Origin: Phycisphaeraceae bacterium D3-23
GTDB lineage: Bacteria; Planctomycetota; Phycisphaerae; Phycisphaerales; Phycisphaeraceae
Length of the DNA: 64,000 nucleotides
Assembly (NCBI GenBank): GCA_039555135.1
Contig: CP114179.1
Coordinates: forward strand, 2,542,001-2,606,000
Direction of reading: 5' to 3'
Made by a program: the position numbers and the translations under genes. Numbering within the stretch: the stretch's first letter is position 1; each line of letters opens with the position of its first letter. Below are positions 1 through 8,140 of this stretch, in pieces. The notes under the pieces were generated by a model. That model was not told the DNA's origin, did not search any database, and was given only the letters and a program-made list of their open reading frames with translations.

Positions 1-179
1 TTGCGCTGATCCACTTCGCGGCGGGGCAGGACTTCGACGCCGCCCGCTTCCTGTTCTACTTCGTGACCGGGCTCTACTTCGGTGCGGTGTACCTGGGCCG
101 GGGCTTTGGGATGGTCGTCGCGACGCATACGTTCTACGACGTCCTGATCTTCAGCAAATACCTCTACCAGCAGGGCTGA
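1..179 (+). CDS. CPBP-family intramembrane protease, C-terminal fragment
   Basis: Only the last 58 residues lie in the window; the gene begins upstream. The frame starting at base 3 reads through hydrophobic segments and ends at a TGA at 177-179. Near the end it carries the signature ATHTFYDVLIF, matching the HxxxD/N third motif of CPBP (CAAX/Abi) glutamic intramembrane proteases, where the His contributes to the active site. The earlier EExxxR motif would be off the window. Substrate unknown; a membrane location is inferred from the family. Confidence 0.6.
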   Translation, partial: ALIHFAAGQDFDAARFLFYFVTGLYFGAVYLGRGFGMVVATHTFYDVLIFSKYLYQQG

Positions 180-320
180 AACGCACCCAGGCAGCCCGCC
201 GATTCTATCGGTGGGTGCCGACCCGCCAACCCAACCTGCTACACTACACGGTCTATCGCGGGCGATTGGTCGCGCCGCGCCAACCGTCCGCCAACGCACC
301 CCCACCGGGAAAGAAACCCC

Positions 321-947
321 ATGAAACACCTCCTCCGACACCCGCTCGTTGTCCTGCTCGCCGCGGCCCTCATGATCGGCGCGCTGGGCTCGTCGTGGAT
401 GAAGCTCAGCCGGCTCGAAGCCCAGGGCAACGCCCAGGCCGCGCCCACCGCCGTCGCCGTGCTCAACCTCCAGGACGTGCTGGGCCAGCTCAACGAGAAC
501 AACGCGTTCCAGGCCAGCCAAGCAGCGAAGAACGAGGGGCTCCAGGCCGAGCTCACCCGCCGGCAGAACGCGCTGCAGCAGATGCAGAACGACCTCGAGC
601 TGCTCGACCCGGATTCGCAGGCCTACGCCGACAAGGAAGACCAGATCTTCACGAACCTGATCGAGCTTCGCACCTGGCAGTCGATCCAGGAGCAGCGCAA
701 CGTCCTCGAGCAGCGCACCCACCTCGCGTCGCTCTACCGCAAGGTCGTGCAGGCCGGCCGGGCCATCGCCGAGCGGCGCGGCATCGACATCGTCCTGCTC
801 GACACGCAGGTGCCCGACCTGGACCGCCTCAACCCCGAGCAGCTGCTCAACGCGATCGCGACCCGCAAGGTCCTCTACCACAACGAAGAGACCGACATCA
901 CCGACGACGTCATCCAGCAGATGAACACCGCCTGGGAAAACCGCTAA
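321..947 (+). CDS. OmpH/Skp-family periplasmic chaperone-like protein
   Basis: 208 residues. Residues 8-25 form a hydrophobic signal segment, followed by a charged, Gln/Glu/Leu-rich middle (about 55-150) expected to be coiled coil, as in the prongs of Skp/OmpH, which hold unfolded outer-membrane proteins in the periplasm. The motif [13 protein letters not shown] after the signal resembles the conserved start of the OmpH domain. It lies just before lpxD and lpxC-fabZ, the usual neighbourhood of skp in Gram-negative genomes, which supports the call. It is somewhat longer than E. coli Skp. Start is the ATG at 321 behind a weak purine-rich stretch. Function is inferred from family and context. 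Confidence 0.75.
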   Translation: MKHLLRHPLVVLLAAALMIGALGSSWMKLSRLEAQGNAQAAPTAVAVLNLQDVLGQLNENNAFQASQAAKNEGLQAELTRRQNALQQMQNDLELLDPDSQAYADKEDQIFTNLIELRTWQSIQEQRNVLEQRTHLASLYRKVVQAGRAIAERRGIDIVLLDTQVPDLDRLNPEQLLNAIATRKVLYHNEETDITDDVIQQMNTAWENR

Positions 948-1053
948 GCGCATCGCCGCATCCGCCCTCCGCAAACTTCGTCGGGGCAGGCCCACCGCCT
1001 GCCCCGCCCTTCCCGCCCTTCCCGCTATCCCGCCTGCGCCCCGCGAGACCCCC

Positions 1054-2109
1054 GTGCCCCATACGACCCAGTCCATCGCCGACCTCACCCACGGGGACTT
1101 GGTCGGGCCCGGCGAGCTCCAGATCGACTCGCTCGCGGAGATCGGCCAAGCCCAGGCCGGCCAGCTCACCTTCATCGGCAGCGAGAAGTACGCCCAGCGC
1201 TGGCCCGACTCCAATGCCTCGGCCGCACTGGTCGCACGCGAGCTCGACCTCGACCCCGGCGACAACCGCACACTTATCCGTGTCGACAACGCCGACCTCG
1301 CCATGGCCATCGTCCTCGAAGCGTTCGCGCCGCCCACACCGCTCCCGCCCGAGGGGGTCCACTCTTCCGCTATCGTCGCGCCCGACGTAAAACTGGGCCA
1401 AAACGTCCGCGTCGGGCCCCACTGTGTCATCAAGCCCGGCGTCACGCTCGGCGACGACACCGTCCTCCACGCCGGCGTCACCCTCTTCAACGACGTCACC
1501 CTCGGCAGCGGGTGCGAACTCTGGACCGGCGTCGTCGTCCGTGAACGATGCACGATCGGCGACCGCTGCATCATCCACCCCAACGCCGTCATCGGCGCGG
1601 ACGGCTTCGGGTTCCGGCCCGACACCACCGGCCCCATCCCCAAGCTGGTCAAGATCCCCCAGATCGGAATCGTCCGAATCGGCCACGACGTCGAGATCGG
1701 CGCGGGCACCACCATCGACCGCGCCAAGTTCGACGCCACCGTCATCGGCGACGGCTGCAAGATCGACAACCAGGTCCAGATCGGGCACAACGTCGTCCTC
1801 GGACGCATGGTCGTCATCGCCGGCTGCGCAGGCATCGGCGGGTCGTCCACCCTCGGCGACGGCACCATGGTCGGCGGGCTCACCTGTGTCAGCGACCACA
1901 TCAACATCGGGGCCGGCTGCCGTGTCGCCGGATCGTCGGCCTGCATCAACGACATCCCCGCCGGCGAGACCTGGGGCGGCCTCCCCGCCAAGCCGCTCAA
2001 GGACACCTTCAAAGAACAGCTCGCCCTGCGCAAGCTCCCCGAACTCATGCGCGAGATGAGCCGCGCCAAACGCAAAGCCGCGAGGAAAGAAGATAGCAGT
2101 CAGGAGTGA
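1054..2109 (+). CDS. lpxD: UDP-3-O-(acyl)glucosamine N-acyltransferase LpxD
   Basis: 351 residues. Adds the N-linked acyl chain to UDP-3-O-acyl-glucosamine in lipid A synthesis in the cytoplasm. The N-terminal uridine-binding domain (about 1-100) is followed by a left-handed beta-helix of hexapeptide repeats (about 105-310). The catalytic-His segment [13 protein letters not shown] and the conserved GADGFGF stretch are both visible. Length matches the family. Translation starts at a GTG at 1054. The TGA stop (2107-2109) already lies inside the word-palindrome that fills the gap to lpxC. Probably cotranscribed with the upstream chaperone and downstream lpxC-fabZ. Confidence 0.93.
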   Translation: MPHTTQSIADLTHGDLVGPGELQIDSLAEIGQAQAGQLTFIGSEKYAQRWPDSNASAALVARELDLDPGDNRTLIRVDNADLAMAIVLEAFAPPTPLPPEGVHSSAIVAPDVKLGQNVRVGPHCVIKPGVTLGDDTVLHAGVTLFNDVTLGSGCELWTGVVVRERCTIGDRCIIHPNAVIGADGFGFRPDTTGPIPKLVKIPQIGIVRIGHDVEIGAGTTIDRAKFDATVIGDGCKIDNQVQIGHNVVLGRMVVIAGCAGIGGSSTLGDGTMVGGLTCVSDHINIGAGCRVAGSSACINDIPAGETWGGLPAKPLKDTFKEQLALRKLPELMREMSRAKRKAARKEDSSQE

Positions 2110-2190
2110 GTAGCGAGAAGTCGATACAGCAACTCTCGAAGTCAACCCAGCTTCTATCTCCTAACTTCTGTCTCCTGACTCCTTACTCCC
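2088..2190 (+). repeat. Word palindrome (GTCAGGAG type) before lpxC-fabZ
   Basis: The left arm starts in the lpxD 3' end and is built from variants of AGTCAGGAG/GAGAAG. The right arm (about 2145-2190) is its imperfect reverse complement, with CTTCTATCTCCTAACTTCTG and further variants. The arms end 9 bases before the lpxC-fabZ ATG at 2199, so the element occupies the whole intergenic space. Confidence 0.7.
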
Positions 2191-2198
2191 GCCCACCC

Positions 2199-3509
2199 AT
2201 GCAGCCCCAGCAGACCATCGCGAAGACCGCCAAGCTCTCCGGGCCCGGCCTGTTCAATGGACAGGTCACCACACTCACCTTCAGGCCCGCGCCGGGCAAC
2301 CACGGCATCGTCTTTGTCCGCACCGACCTCGACAACACCCCCGTCCCCGCGCTCGTCTCGCGCGTCGTCAAACGCCCACGACGCTCGGCCATCAAGCAGG
2401 GCGACGCCAGCGTCGATACCGTCGAGCACGTCCTCTCCGCCGCCGCCGGGCTTCGGCTCGATAACCTCATCATCGAGATCGACGGGCCCGAGGTCCCCAT
2501 CCTCGACGGCAGCGCCAAGGACTTCCACGACGCGCTCGTCCAGGCCGGCACCGCCGACAACGACGAAGAACGCAAGCCGCTCATCGTCACCGACCCCGTC
2601 ATCGTCCGCCAGGGCGACGCCGTCGTCGCCGCCACCCCCAGCGACGAAGACGAGATGCAGCTGCTCTACGAACTCGACTACGGCGACGGGCCCATCGGCC
2701 GACAACTCGTCAGCTTCGACTTCAACCGCGACGACTACGCCCAGCAGATCGCGCCCAGCCGCACCTTCTCGACCCAGGACGAGGCCGAGCAGGCCCGCGC
2801 CGCCGGCATGTTCTCGCACCTCTCCGAAGACGACATGCTCGTCATCGGCAACGACGGCCGACCGCTCGGCGCGAACGCTTTCCACTTCGACGACGAGCCC
2901 GTGCGTCACAAGATGCTCGACCTCATCGGCGACCTCTACCTGCTGGGGGCACCCATCCGCGGCCGCATCGTCGCCTACAAGTCGGGCCACGCGCTCAACC
3001 AGATGCTGGTCCGCAAGCTCATCAAGCAGTACCGCAAGCAGTCGTTCAACCACCTGGCCAAGACCAGCGAGGTCATCGACATCCGCGCGCTCTTCCGCAT
3101 GATGCCCCACCGCTACCCGATGCTGCTGGTCGACCGCGTCATCGAGATGGACGGCGACCGCCGGGCCGTGGGCGTCAAGAACGTCACCATCAACGAGCCC
3201 TTCTTCCAGGGCCACTACCCCAACACCCCGATCATGCCCGGCGTCCTCGTCGTCGAAGCCATGGCGCAGCTCTCGGGCGTCCTCATCGGCCAGTCGCTCC
3301 AGCAGGTCGGCAAGCTGCCCGTGCTTTTATCGCTCGACCGCGTCAAACTCCGCAAGCCCGTGACGCCGGGCGACCAGTTGTTTCTCGAAGCCGAGGCCGT
3401 GCGCGTCAGGAGCCGGATCGCCCACATGCGCTGCCGTGCCTACGTCGGCGAAGAGCTCGCCGCCGAGGCGGAAGTCAAGTTTATGATGGTGGATGACGAT
3501 CAGGAGTAA
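2199..3509 (+). CDS. lpxC/fabZ: Bifunctional LpxC deacetylase / FabZ dehydratase fusion
   Basis: 436 residues. The N-terminal part (about 1-280) is UDP-3-O-acyl-GlcNAc deacetylase LpxC, the committed zinc-dependent step of lipid A synthesis. It shows DTVEHVLSAAAGL (Zn ligand His and neighbouring Glu), HKMLDLIGDLYLLG (second His plus Asp ligand) and the GHALNQMLVRKL histidine. The C-terminal part (about 295-436) is (3R)-hydroxyacyl-ACP dehydratase FabZ, with the hot-dog motif MPHRYPMLLVDR (catalytic His) and PGVLVVEAMAQ (catalytic Glu). The fusion is known from Bacteroidetes and Planctomycetes. I use the ATG at 2199; an in-frame start at 2106 would place 31 repeat-encoded residues ahead of the domain. 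Confidence 0.95.
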   Translation: MQPQQTIAKTAKLSGPGLFNGQVTTLTFRPAPGNHGIVFVRTDLDNTPVPALVSRVVKRPRRSAIKQGDASVDTVEHVLSAAAGLRLDNLIIEIDGPEVPILDGSAKDFHDALVQAGTADNDEERKPLIVTDPVIVRQGDAVVAATPSDEDEMQLLYELDYGDGPIGRQLVSFDFNRDDYAQQIAPSRTFSTQDEAEQARAAGMFSHLSEDDMLVIGNDGRPLGANAFHFDDEPVRHKMLDLIGDLYLLGAPIRGRIVAYKSGHALNQMLVRKLIKQYRKQSFNHLAKTSEVIDIRALFRMMPHRYPMLLVDRVIEMDGDRRAVGVKNVTINEPFFQGHYPNTPIMPGVLVVEAMAQLSGVLIGQSLQQVGKLPVLLSLDRVKLRKPVTPGDQLFLEAEAVRVRSRIAHMRCRAYVGEELAAEAEVKFMMVDDDQE

Positions 3510-3511
3510 AG

Positions 3512-3548
3512 GCATTTGGCGATTTAGCGATTGGGTGATTGGGTAAAG
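3512..3548 (+). repeat. Word-repeat arm (GATTTGGCG type)
   Basis: Single arm of loosely iterated words (TTTGGCGATTTAGCGATTGG, then GGTGATTGGG) immediately after the lpxC-fabZ stop. The same words make a two-armed palindrome at 55665-55828. No complementary arm follows here. Confidence 0.55.
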
Positions 3549-3615
3549 TCAGAAACAGACCCCCACGCCGAGGGCTGAGTCCGTGAAGCCCCGGATCGCC
3601 CCGGACCAAACGACA

Positions 3616-4608
3616 ATGACCCCAGACCCGAAACCCGAATCCCGAAACCCGATCTTAGTCACCGGCGTCGCCGGGCTCGTCGGGTCGCACCTCGCCGAGA
3701 CCCTCCTCGCGCGCGGCGACAGCGTCGTCGGCATCGACAACTTCAACGACTACTACAGCGTCGAACAAAAACGCGACAACGTCGCCGGCTTCAAAGACCA
3801 CGAACGCTTCACGCTCTACGAAACCGACATCCGCGACACCGAAGCCGTCAACACGATCTTCGACACCGAGCGCCCCGCCGCCGTCGCCCACCTCGCCGCG
3901 ATGGCGAACGTCCGCTACTCCATCGGCCGCGCCCCGCTCTACACCCAGGTCAACATCGTCGGCAGCGTCAACCTCCTCGAAGCCGCCAAACAATGTGGCA
4001 CCGGCAACTTCGTCTTCGCCTCCACCTCCAGCATCTACGGCAAAACCGACAACCTCCCGTTCACCGAAGACGACCCCTGCAACGCCCCGCTCTCCGCCTA
4101 CCCCGCGTCGAAAAAAGCCATCGAGCTGATGGGCTACACCTACCACAACCTCCACCAGCTCGACTTCACCGCCGTCCGATTCTTCAGCGTCTACGGCCCG
4201 CGGGCCCGGCCCGACATGATGCCCTTTATGGTCGCCGACCGCATCGCCCGCGGCGACACAATCACCCTCTTCGACGCCGGCCAGATGAAACGCGACTGGA
4301 CCTACGTCGACGACATCGTCGACGGCGTCGTCCTCGCGCTCGACAAGCCCTTGGGCTACGAGCAGATCAACCTCGGCCGCGGCGAGCCCGTGCTCATGGC
4401 CGACTTCGTCGAGCTGCTCGAAGACATCATCGGCAAGAAGGCCATCCTCGAAACCCCGCCCGCCCCGGCGAGCGAACCCGCGATCACCTTCGCCAACATC
4501 GACAAGGCCCGCCGGCTGCTGGGCTACGACCCGAAGATGCCCGTGCGTGAGGGGTTGGAGCAGTTGTGGGCGTGGTATAGCGCGCGGACGCGAGTGAACA
4601 GTGAATAG
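3616..4608 (+). CDS. NAD-dependent nucleotide-sugar epimerase/dehydratase
   Basis: 330 residues, extended SDR family, closest in outline to UDP-glucuronate/UDP-glucose 4-epimerases. It shows the Rossmann TGVAGLVGSH glycine motif, GIDNFNDYY after beta 2 (NAD-ribose Asp), STSSIYG, and the catalytic YPASKKA (YxxxK). RFFSVYGPRARPDM and RDWTYVDDIVDG are typical of the UDP-sugar subgroup. The product probably feeds surface polysaccharide; the substrate cannot be fixed from sequence. Start is uncertain: ATG 3616 is chosen, but a GTG at 3583 with GAGGG upstream is possible. The first residues of either form are encoded by CCCGAAA repeat words. The stop (4606-4608) lies in the next word palindrome. 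Confidence 0.85.
   Translation: MTPDPKPESRNPILVTGVAGLVGSHLAETLLARGDSVVGIDNFNDYYSVEQKRDNVAGFKDHERFTLYETDIRDTEAVNTIFDTERPAAVAHLAAMANVRYSIGRAPLYTQVNIVGSVNLLEAAKQCGTGNFVFASTSSIYGKTDNLPFTEDDPCNAPLSAYPASKKAIELMGYTYHNLHQLDFTAVRFFSVYGPRARPDMMPFMVADRIARGDTITLFDAGQMKRDWTYVDDIVDGVVLALDKPLGYEQINLGRGEPVLMADFVELLEDIIGKKAILETPPAPASEPAITFANIDKARRLLGYDPKMPVREGLEQLWAWYSARTRVNSE
3618..3652 (+). repeat. CCCGAAA word repeat inside the epimerase N-terminus
   Basis: CCAGACCCGAAACCCGAATC followed by CCGAAACCCGAT, the same words as at 35658, 44771 and 56505. It encodes a Pro/Lys/Glu/Arg-rich leader before the Rossmann strand, so either the true start lies after it or the repeat has been recruited into the protein. 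Confidence 0.6.
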
Positions 4609-4676
4609 TTCACGGTGAACAGGGGGACACGATCCCGGCTGTTCACGATTCACTGTGTACTGTTCACTTCGTTCCG
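4596..4676 (+). repeat. Word palindrome (GTGAACAGTGAA type)
   Basis: The left arm begins GAGTGAACAGTGAATAG and continues to GGTGAACAG; the right arm begins CTGTTCACGATTCACTG and ends CTGTTCACTTCG. The arms are about 33 bases and nearly reverse complementary. The left arm contains the epimerase stop codon, and the right arm ends 50 bases before the methyltransferase start. A sister copy is at 14877-14968. Confidence 0.75.
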
Positions 4677-4726
4677 TAACAACGTGCATCGACAAACCCG
4701 AAAAATCGCAGTCAACACAAACACCC

Positions 4727-5386
4727 ATGTCGCGCAAGACCCCCACCCTCACCGACGCCGTCTACGACTACCTCGTCGCGCACGGCACGCCGCCCGACGA
4801 CATCCAGCGCGGGCTCATCACCGCGACCGCCAAGCTCGGGGACGACGCCCAGATGCAGATCGCCCCCGACCAGGGCGCGTTCATGACCGTGCTCGCCCGG
4901 CTCATCGGCGCACGCAACGCCATCGAGATCGGCACGTTCACCGGCTACTCGGCGCTGTGTACCGCGCGCGGGCTGCCCGACGAGGGCCGGCTTGTCTGCT
5001 GCGACGTCAGCGACGAATGGACGAGCGTCGGCAAGCCCTTCTGGGAGCAGGCGGGCGTTGCGCACAAGATCGAGCTCAAGATCGGCCCCGCGCTCGACTC
5101 GCTCGCGGCGCTGCCCAGCGAGCGGATCTTCGACATGGCGTTTATCGATGCCGACAAAGAGAACAACGCGAACTACATCGAAGCGCTCGTCAAGCTCATC
5201 CGCCCGGGCGGGGTGATCCTGGTGGACAATACGCTGGCGGGCGGACGCGCCGCGGACCCGAGCGACGACTCCGAACGGGCCATCATTGCGCGGGAGTTCA
5301 ACGCGGCCATCGCCCAGGACCCGCGCTTCGACTGTGTCATGCTCCCCATCGCCGACGGGCTGACCATGCTGCGCCTGCGGGCGTAG
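4727..5386 (+). CDS. SAM-dependent O-methyltransferase, caffeoyl-CoA-OMT type
   Basis: 219 residues. Class I Rossmann methyltransferase of the cation-dependent Methyltransf_3 family. It shows AIEIGTFTGYSALCTARGLP (SAM motif I), GRLVCCDVSDEW, FDMAFIDADKENNANYIE (acidic metal/SAM segment) and RPGGVILVDNTL. Length is typical. The ATG at 4727 is preferred because the 24 upstream in-frame codons lie in the repeat-rich leader. The substrate is not predictable; bacterial members methylate diverse catechol-like acceptors. It is followed directly by repeat elements and is probably transcribed alone or with the epimerase. Confidence 0.85.
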   Translation: MSRKTPTLTDAVYDYLVAHGTPPDDIQRGLITATAKLGDDAQMQIAPDQGAFMTVLARLIGARNAIEIGTFTGYSALCTARGLPDEGRLVCCDVSDEWTSVGKPFWEQAGVAHKIELKIGPALDSLAALPSERIFDMAFIDADKENNANYIEALVKLIRPGGVILVDNTLAGGRAADPSDDSERAIIAREFNAAIAQDPRFDCVMLPIADGLTMLRLRA

Positions 5387-5394
5387 CGCGCCTT

Positions 5395-5502
5395 GGGGTG
5401 CCACACAGCTGCCCTGCTCGGAGGGCTGCTGTGTGCGGGACGCTAAAAATGGTCGCGTCCCTGCACACAGCAGCCCGGCGACCGGGCAGTTGTGTGGCAC
5501 CC
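5395..5502 (+). repeat. Twin-hairpin element, family C copy 1
   Basis: Outer arms GGGGTGCCACACAGCTGCCC and the near-complementary GGGCAGTTGTGTGGCACCC enclose about 70 bases. Each arm region also folds on itself (CTGTGTGC...GCACACAG inner pairs). Copies at 10243-10415 and 33265-33378; a right half at 36883-36923. Confidence 0.75.
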
Positions 5503-5520
5503 GAGGCAGTTGGCAGCTCG

Positions 5521-5560
5521 TGGTGGGTTGCGCTCGCGGACTCGCTCCACCCACCCTACA
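5521..5560 (+). repeat. Family D half element
   Basis: TGGTGGGTTGCGCTCGCGGA followed by CTCGCTCCACCCACCCTACA. It matches the right arm at 58985-59021, and its reverse complement opens the copies at 36799 and 58918. Lies 8 bases before the HExxH-protein start. Confidence 0.65.
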
Positions 5561-5568
5561 TTGAACCA

Positions 5569-6024
5569 ATGTTCTTCACGCTGCTCCGCTACCTCTGGGC
5601 GTCGCCGAACACGCTGCTCGGGCTCGCGCTCGCGCTGCTCGCGCGCACCACCGGCGGGGCGTGGCAGACCCACACCGGCGTCGTCGAGGCGCACGGCGGC
5701 GCGGTGTGCTGGCTGCTCCAACGCGCGCCCTTCGTCCGTGGCGGCGCGGCGGCGATCACGTTTGGCCATGTCGTCCTCGCGCAGGAACGATGCGAGCTCG
5801 ACCGCACCCGCGTCCACGAACGCGTCCACGTCGCGCAGTACGGCCGATGGGGCCCGCTGTTCCTGCCCGCGTACCTCGCCGCCGGGGCCTGGCAACGCCT
5901 GCGCGGCCGGGACCCCTACCGCGACAACCCCTTCGAGGTCCCCGCCTACGCCGCGGGCGACGCGGCCCAAGCCGCGGCCCGTCAAGCCGCGCAGGCCGAC
6001 GCCGACAACGCAGGGCACACCTAA
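5569..6024 (+). CDS. Conserved hypothetical protein with HExxH motif
   Basis: 151 residues. An N-terminal hydrophobic stretch (about 3-25) is followed by GGA-rich segments, then VHERVHVAQYGRWGPLFLPA around residues 82-103. HERVH fits the zinc-metallopeptidase HExxH consensus, and the block with GPLFLPAYL resembles a small conserved family I recall from several bacteria without a known function. The C-terminal half has RDPYRDNPFEVPAY, another well-conserved-looking block, then an Ala-rich tail. No obvious third metal ligand can be assigned. Peptidase activity is only a possibility. The ATG at 5569 follows the family D repeat. Confidence 0.6.
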   Translation: MFFTLLRYLWASPNTLLGLALALLARTTGGAWQTHTGVVEAHGGAVCWLLQRAPFVRGGAAAITFGHVVLAQERCELDRTRVHERVHVAQYGRWGPLFLPAYLAAGAWQRLRGRDPYRDNPFEVPAYAAGDAAQAAARQAAQADADNAGHT

Positions 6025-6099
6025 ACCAAACTTCATCTCCCGCAAAGCCATGCCGGCTAACCGGGGTACAATCCCCTGTCGATTCACAGGGAGCTTTTG

Positions 6100-6942
6100 A
6101 TGAAGCGTTTAGTTTTTCTGCTGCTGGGTCTGAGTTTCCTTGTGGGTTGTTCCGGGCGCGACAGCGCGTTTGTGAAGACCGTGTTGGCCGGGGAACGCAC
6201 GCACTCGTTTGTCGAGATGCCGACGGTGGAGCGCCCCGACCTCACGCTCGACGACGCGTACAAGGAGCAGTCCAACTACCTGCGGGCGCAGCGTCGGCTT
6301 GGCCGATCGGTCGTGGGGTACAAGGTCGCGTACTCGAGCGAGGCGTCGCGGCTGCGCGCGGGGATTGATGGGCCGGTCTACGGGGTTCTGCTCGACGATA
6401 TGGCGCTGCCCGACGGCGGTTCCGTCATCTCGGGCGGGTTCCGTCGTTTCATGATCGAGGCGGAGATCGCGGTGACGATCGGCAAGACGATCGATGAGCC
6501 GATCCAGACGGTCGACGACCTCTTGCCTTACATCGCGACGCTGCACCCGGCGGTCGAGATGCCGGACGTGCTTTACGGGTTTGATGCCGAGCCCGGCGCG
6601 GCGGACATGGTCGCGGCGAACACGGCCGCGTACCGCTACGCGCTAGGGCCGGGCCTGGCCCCGGTCGGGTTTGACCCGTCGGCGTTGGAGGTCGCGCTCT
6701 TCGCCGGGCGTTCGCGCTACGCCACGGGGCCGGCATCCGACTGCATGGGTGGCCCGTTGCACGTCGTGCTCTGGCTCGTCCAGCGCCTGCAGGAAGACGG
6801 CCAAACCCTCGAGCAGGGGCAGGTCGTCCTCACCGGCACACCGACGCGATCGATCATGCAGGCCAGCCCGGACGCCCAGATCGCCCAGCGCTACACCGCC
6901 GACTGCGGGGCGCTGGGCAAGGTCACCGTCGTCGTACGCTGA
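6100..6942 (+). CDS. Lipoprotein with 2-keto-4-pentenoate hydratase (FAH/MhpD) fold
   Basis: 280 residues. Starts at the ATG at 6100 behind CAGGGAG. A signal peptide with lipobox FLVGC puts the mature protein in the envelope. The rest resembles the fumarylacetoacetate hydrolase superfamily, hydratase branch: VGYKVAYSS, YGVLLDDM, MIEAEIAVTIGKTID (metal-ligand Glu region), LHPAVEMPD, and a C-terminal GQVVLTGTPT. Such enzymes are normally cytoplasmic, so an exported, lipidated member is unusual. Substrate unknown. No aromatic-catabolism genes adjoin it; the next gene is mqnD. Confidence 0.7.
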   Translation: MKRLVFLLLGLSFLVGCSGRDSAFVKTVLAGERTHSFVEMPTVERPDLTLDDAYKEQSNYLRAQRRLGRSVVGYKVAYSSEASRLRAGIDGPVYGVLLDDMALPDGGSVISGGFRRFMIEAEIAVTIGKTIDEPIQTVDDLLPYIATLHPAVEMPDVLYGFDAEPGAADMVAANTAAYRYALGPGLAPVGFDPSALEVALFAGRSRYATGPASDCMGGPLHVVLWLVQRLQEDGQTLEQGQVVLTGTPTRSIMQASPDAQIAQRYTADCGALGKVTVVVR

Positions 6943-6984
6943 GGTATCCCCGACCCAACACACCCAACCCGCTACACTCCCACC

Positions 6985-7929
6985 ATGCCCAACACCTCCC
7001 CCACCGCCGGCACGACGACGCTCCGCATCGGGCACAGCCCCGACCCCGACGACGCGTTCATGTGGTACCCGCTCGCCAACTTCGTCGGCCCGGATGGCAA
7101 ACGCTACACGCCCAAGATCGACACCCGTGGCTACGAGTTTGTCCACGTGCTTGAAGATATCCAGTCGCTCAATGTGCGAAGCGCGAAGGCCGAGCTCGAG
7201 ATCACCGCGATCTCCATCCACCAGTACCCCTACGTCGCCAAGGACTACGCCCTCACGAGCTGCGGCTCGTCCATGGGCGACGGCTACGGCCCGATGATCG
7301 TCGCCCCCCGGAAGATCGACATCGGTGAACTCAAAGGCAAACGCATCGCGATCCCCGGCGAGCGCACCACGGCCTGGCTGTCGTTCCAGCTGTTTTTGAA
7401 AGAGCACGGGCTGAGCAAGGACGACATTACCTTCGACAACGTGATGTTCGACGAGATCATCCCCAAGGTGGTGTCCGGCCAATACGACGCCGGGCTCATC
7501 ATCCACGAGGGCCAGATCACCTACGAAAATCAGGGGCTCGAGCTCGTCGTCGACCTGGGCCGGTGGTGGACCGACGCGCGCGGGCTGCCCCTGCCGCTGG
7601 GTGGCAACTGTATCCGTCGGGACGTGGGTGGCGGAGACCCCGAAGAGATCGCGAACGTCTGCCGGATCCTGCTCGACTCGATCGAGTTTGCGCTGAACCA
7701 CCGCGAGGACGCGGTGAAGTTTGCGCTCAACTGGGCGCGGGACATGGGCAGTGACTTGGCCGACGAGTTTGTCGGGATGTACGTCAACGACTGGACGCTC
7801 GACTACGGCCAGCGCGGCCGCGACGCGGTCAACCAACTCCTGACCGAGGGCGCGGCCGCGGGGCTGGTGCCCGCGCTGCCGACGGATGACGCGCGGGTGG
7901 ATTTTGTCGATCCCGCCCCCGGAGCGTAG
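6985..7929 (+). CDS. mqnD: 1,4-dihydroxy-6-naphthoate synthase MqnD
   Basis: 314 residues, periplasmic-binding-protein-like fold. Converts cyclic dehypoxanthinyl futalosine to 1,4-dihydroxy-6-naphthoate in the futalosine route to menaquinone. The signature IGHSPDPDDAFMWYPL is at residues 15-30, followed by the family blocks SIHQYPYVAKDYALTSCG, KRIAIPGERTTAW, YDAGLIIHEGQITY and GLPLPLGGNCIRRD. Its length is about 30 residues more than short MqnD forms. No other mqn gene is in the window. A 42-base gap separates it from the upstream lipoprotein, so cotranscription is possible. Confidence 0.9.
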   Translation: MPNTSPTAGTTTLRIGHSPDPDDAFMWYPLANFVGPDGKRYTPKIDTRGYEFVHVLEDIQSLNVRSAKAELEITAISIHQYPYVAKDYALTSCGSSMGDGYGPMIVAPRKIDIGELKGKRIAIPGERTTAWLSFQLFLKEHGLSKDDITFDNVMFDEIIPKVVSGQYDAGLIIHEGQITYENQGLELVVDLGRWWTDARGLPLPLGGNCIRRDVGGGDPEEIANVCRILLDSIEFALNHREDAVKFALNWARDMGSDLADEFVGMYVNDWTLDYGQRGRDAVNQLLTEGAAAGLVPALPTDDARVDFVDPAPGA

Positions 7930-7956
7930 CCCCGGAAACTGAGTCGCCCGAACCGT

Positions 7957-8032
7957 GTTTAGTCGTCCGCCCAACGGGCGGCGCGTTGGACCGGGTGTTG
8001 TAGAACGCGCCGCCCGTTGGCCGACGGCTAAT
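7957..8032 (+). repeat. Twin-hairpin element, family B copy 1
   Basis: Left arm GTTTAGTCGTCCGCCCAACG continuing GGCGGCGCG; right arm CGCGCCGCCCGTTGGCCGAC continuing GGCTAAT. Each arm contains its own GCCC/GGGC mini-hairpin and the two arms are mutually complementary. Confidence 0.75.
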
Positions 8033-8140
8033 CGGGTTGCGCTGACCACGACAAAATTGTCCTGTGTCGGTTGTGGCGCTTAACCCTTTCGAAACGATCG
8101 CCGATAACACCCCCGGCGGGCGGGCGCCGCGCGCCATGTG

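Noticed and set aside
910-2145. 411-codon open frame antisense to lpxD
   Set aside because: Translation is Asp/Val/Ala/Gly-rich with no domain, the usual shadow of a high-GC gene; similar shadows oppose most genes here (for example 42835-44631 and 59116-61047).
5387-5568. Small protein gene between the methyltransferase and HExxH genes
   Set aside because: The open frames here translate the family C and D repeats and have no independent coding evidence.
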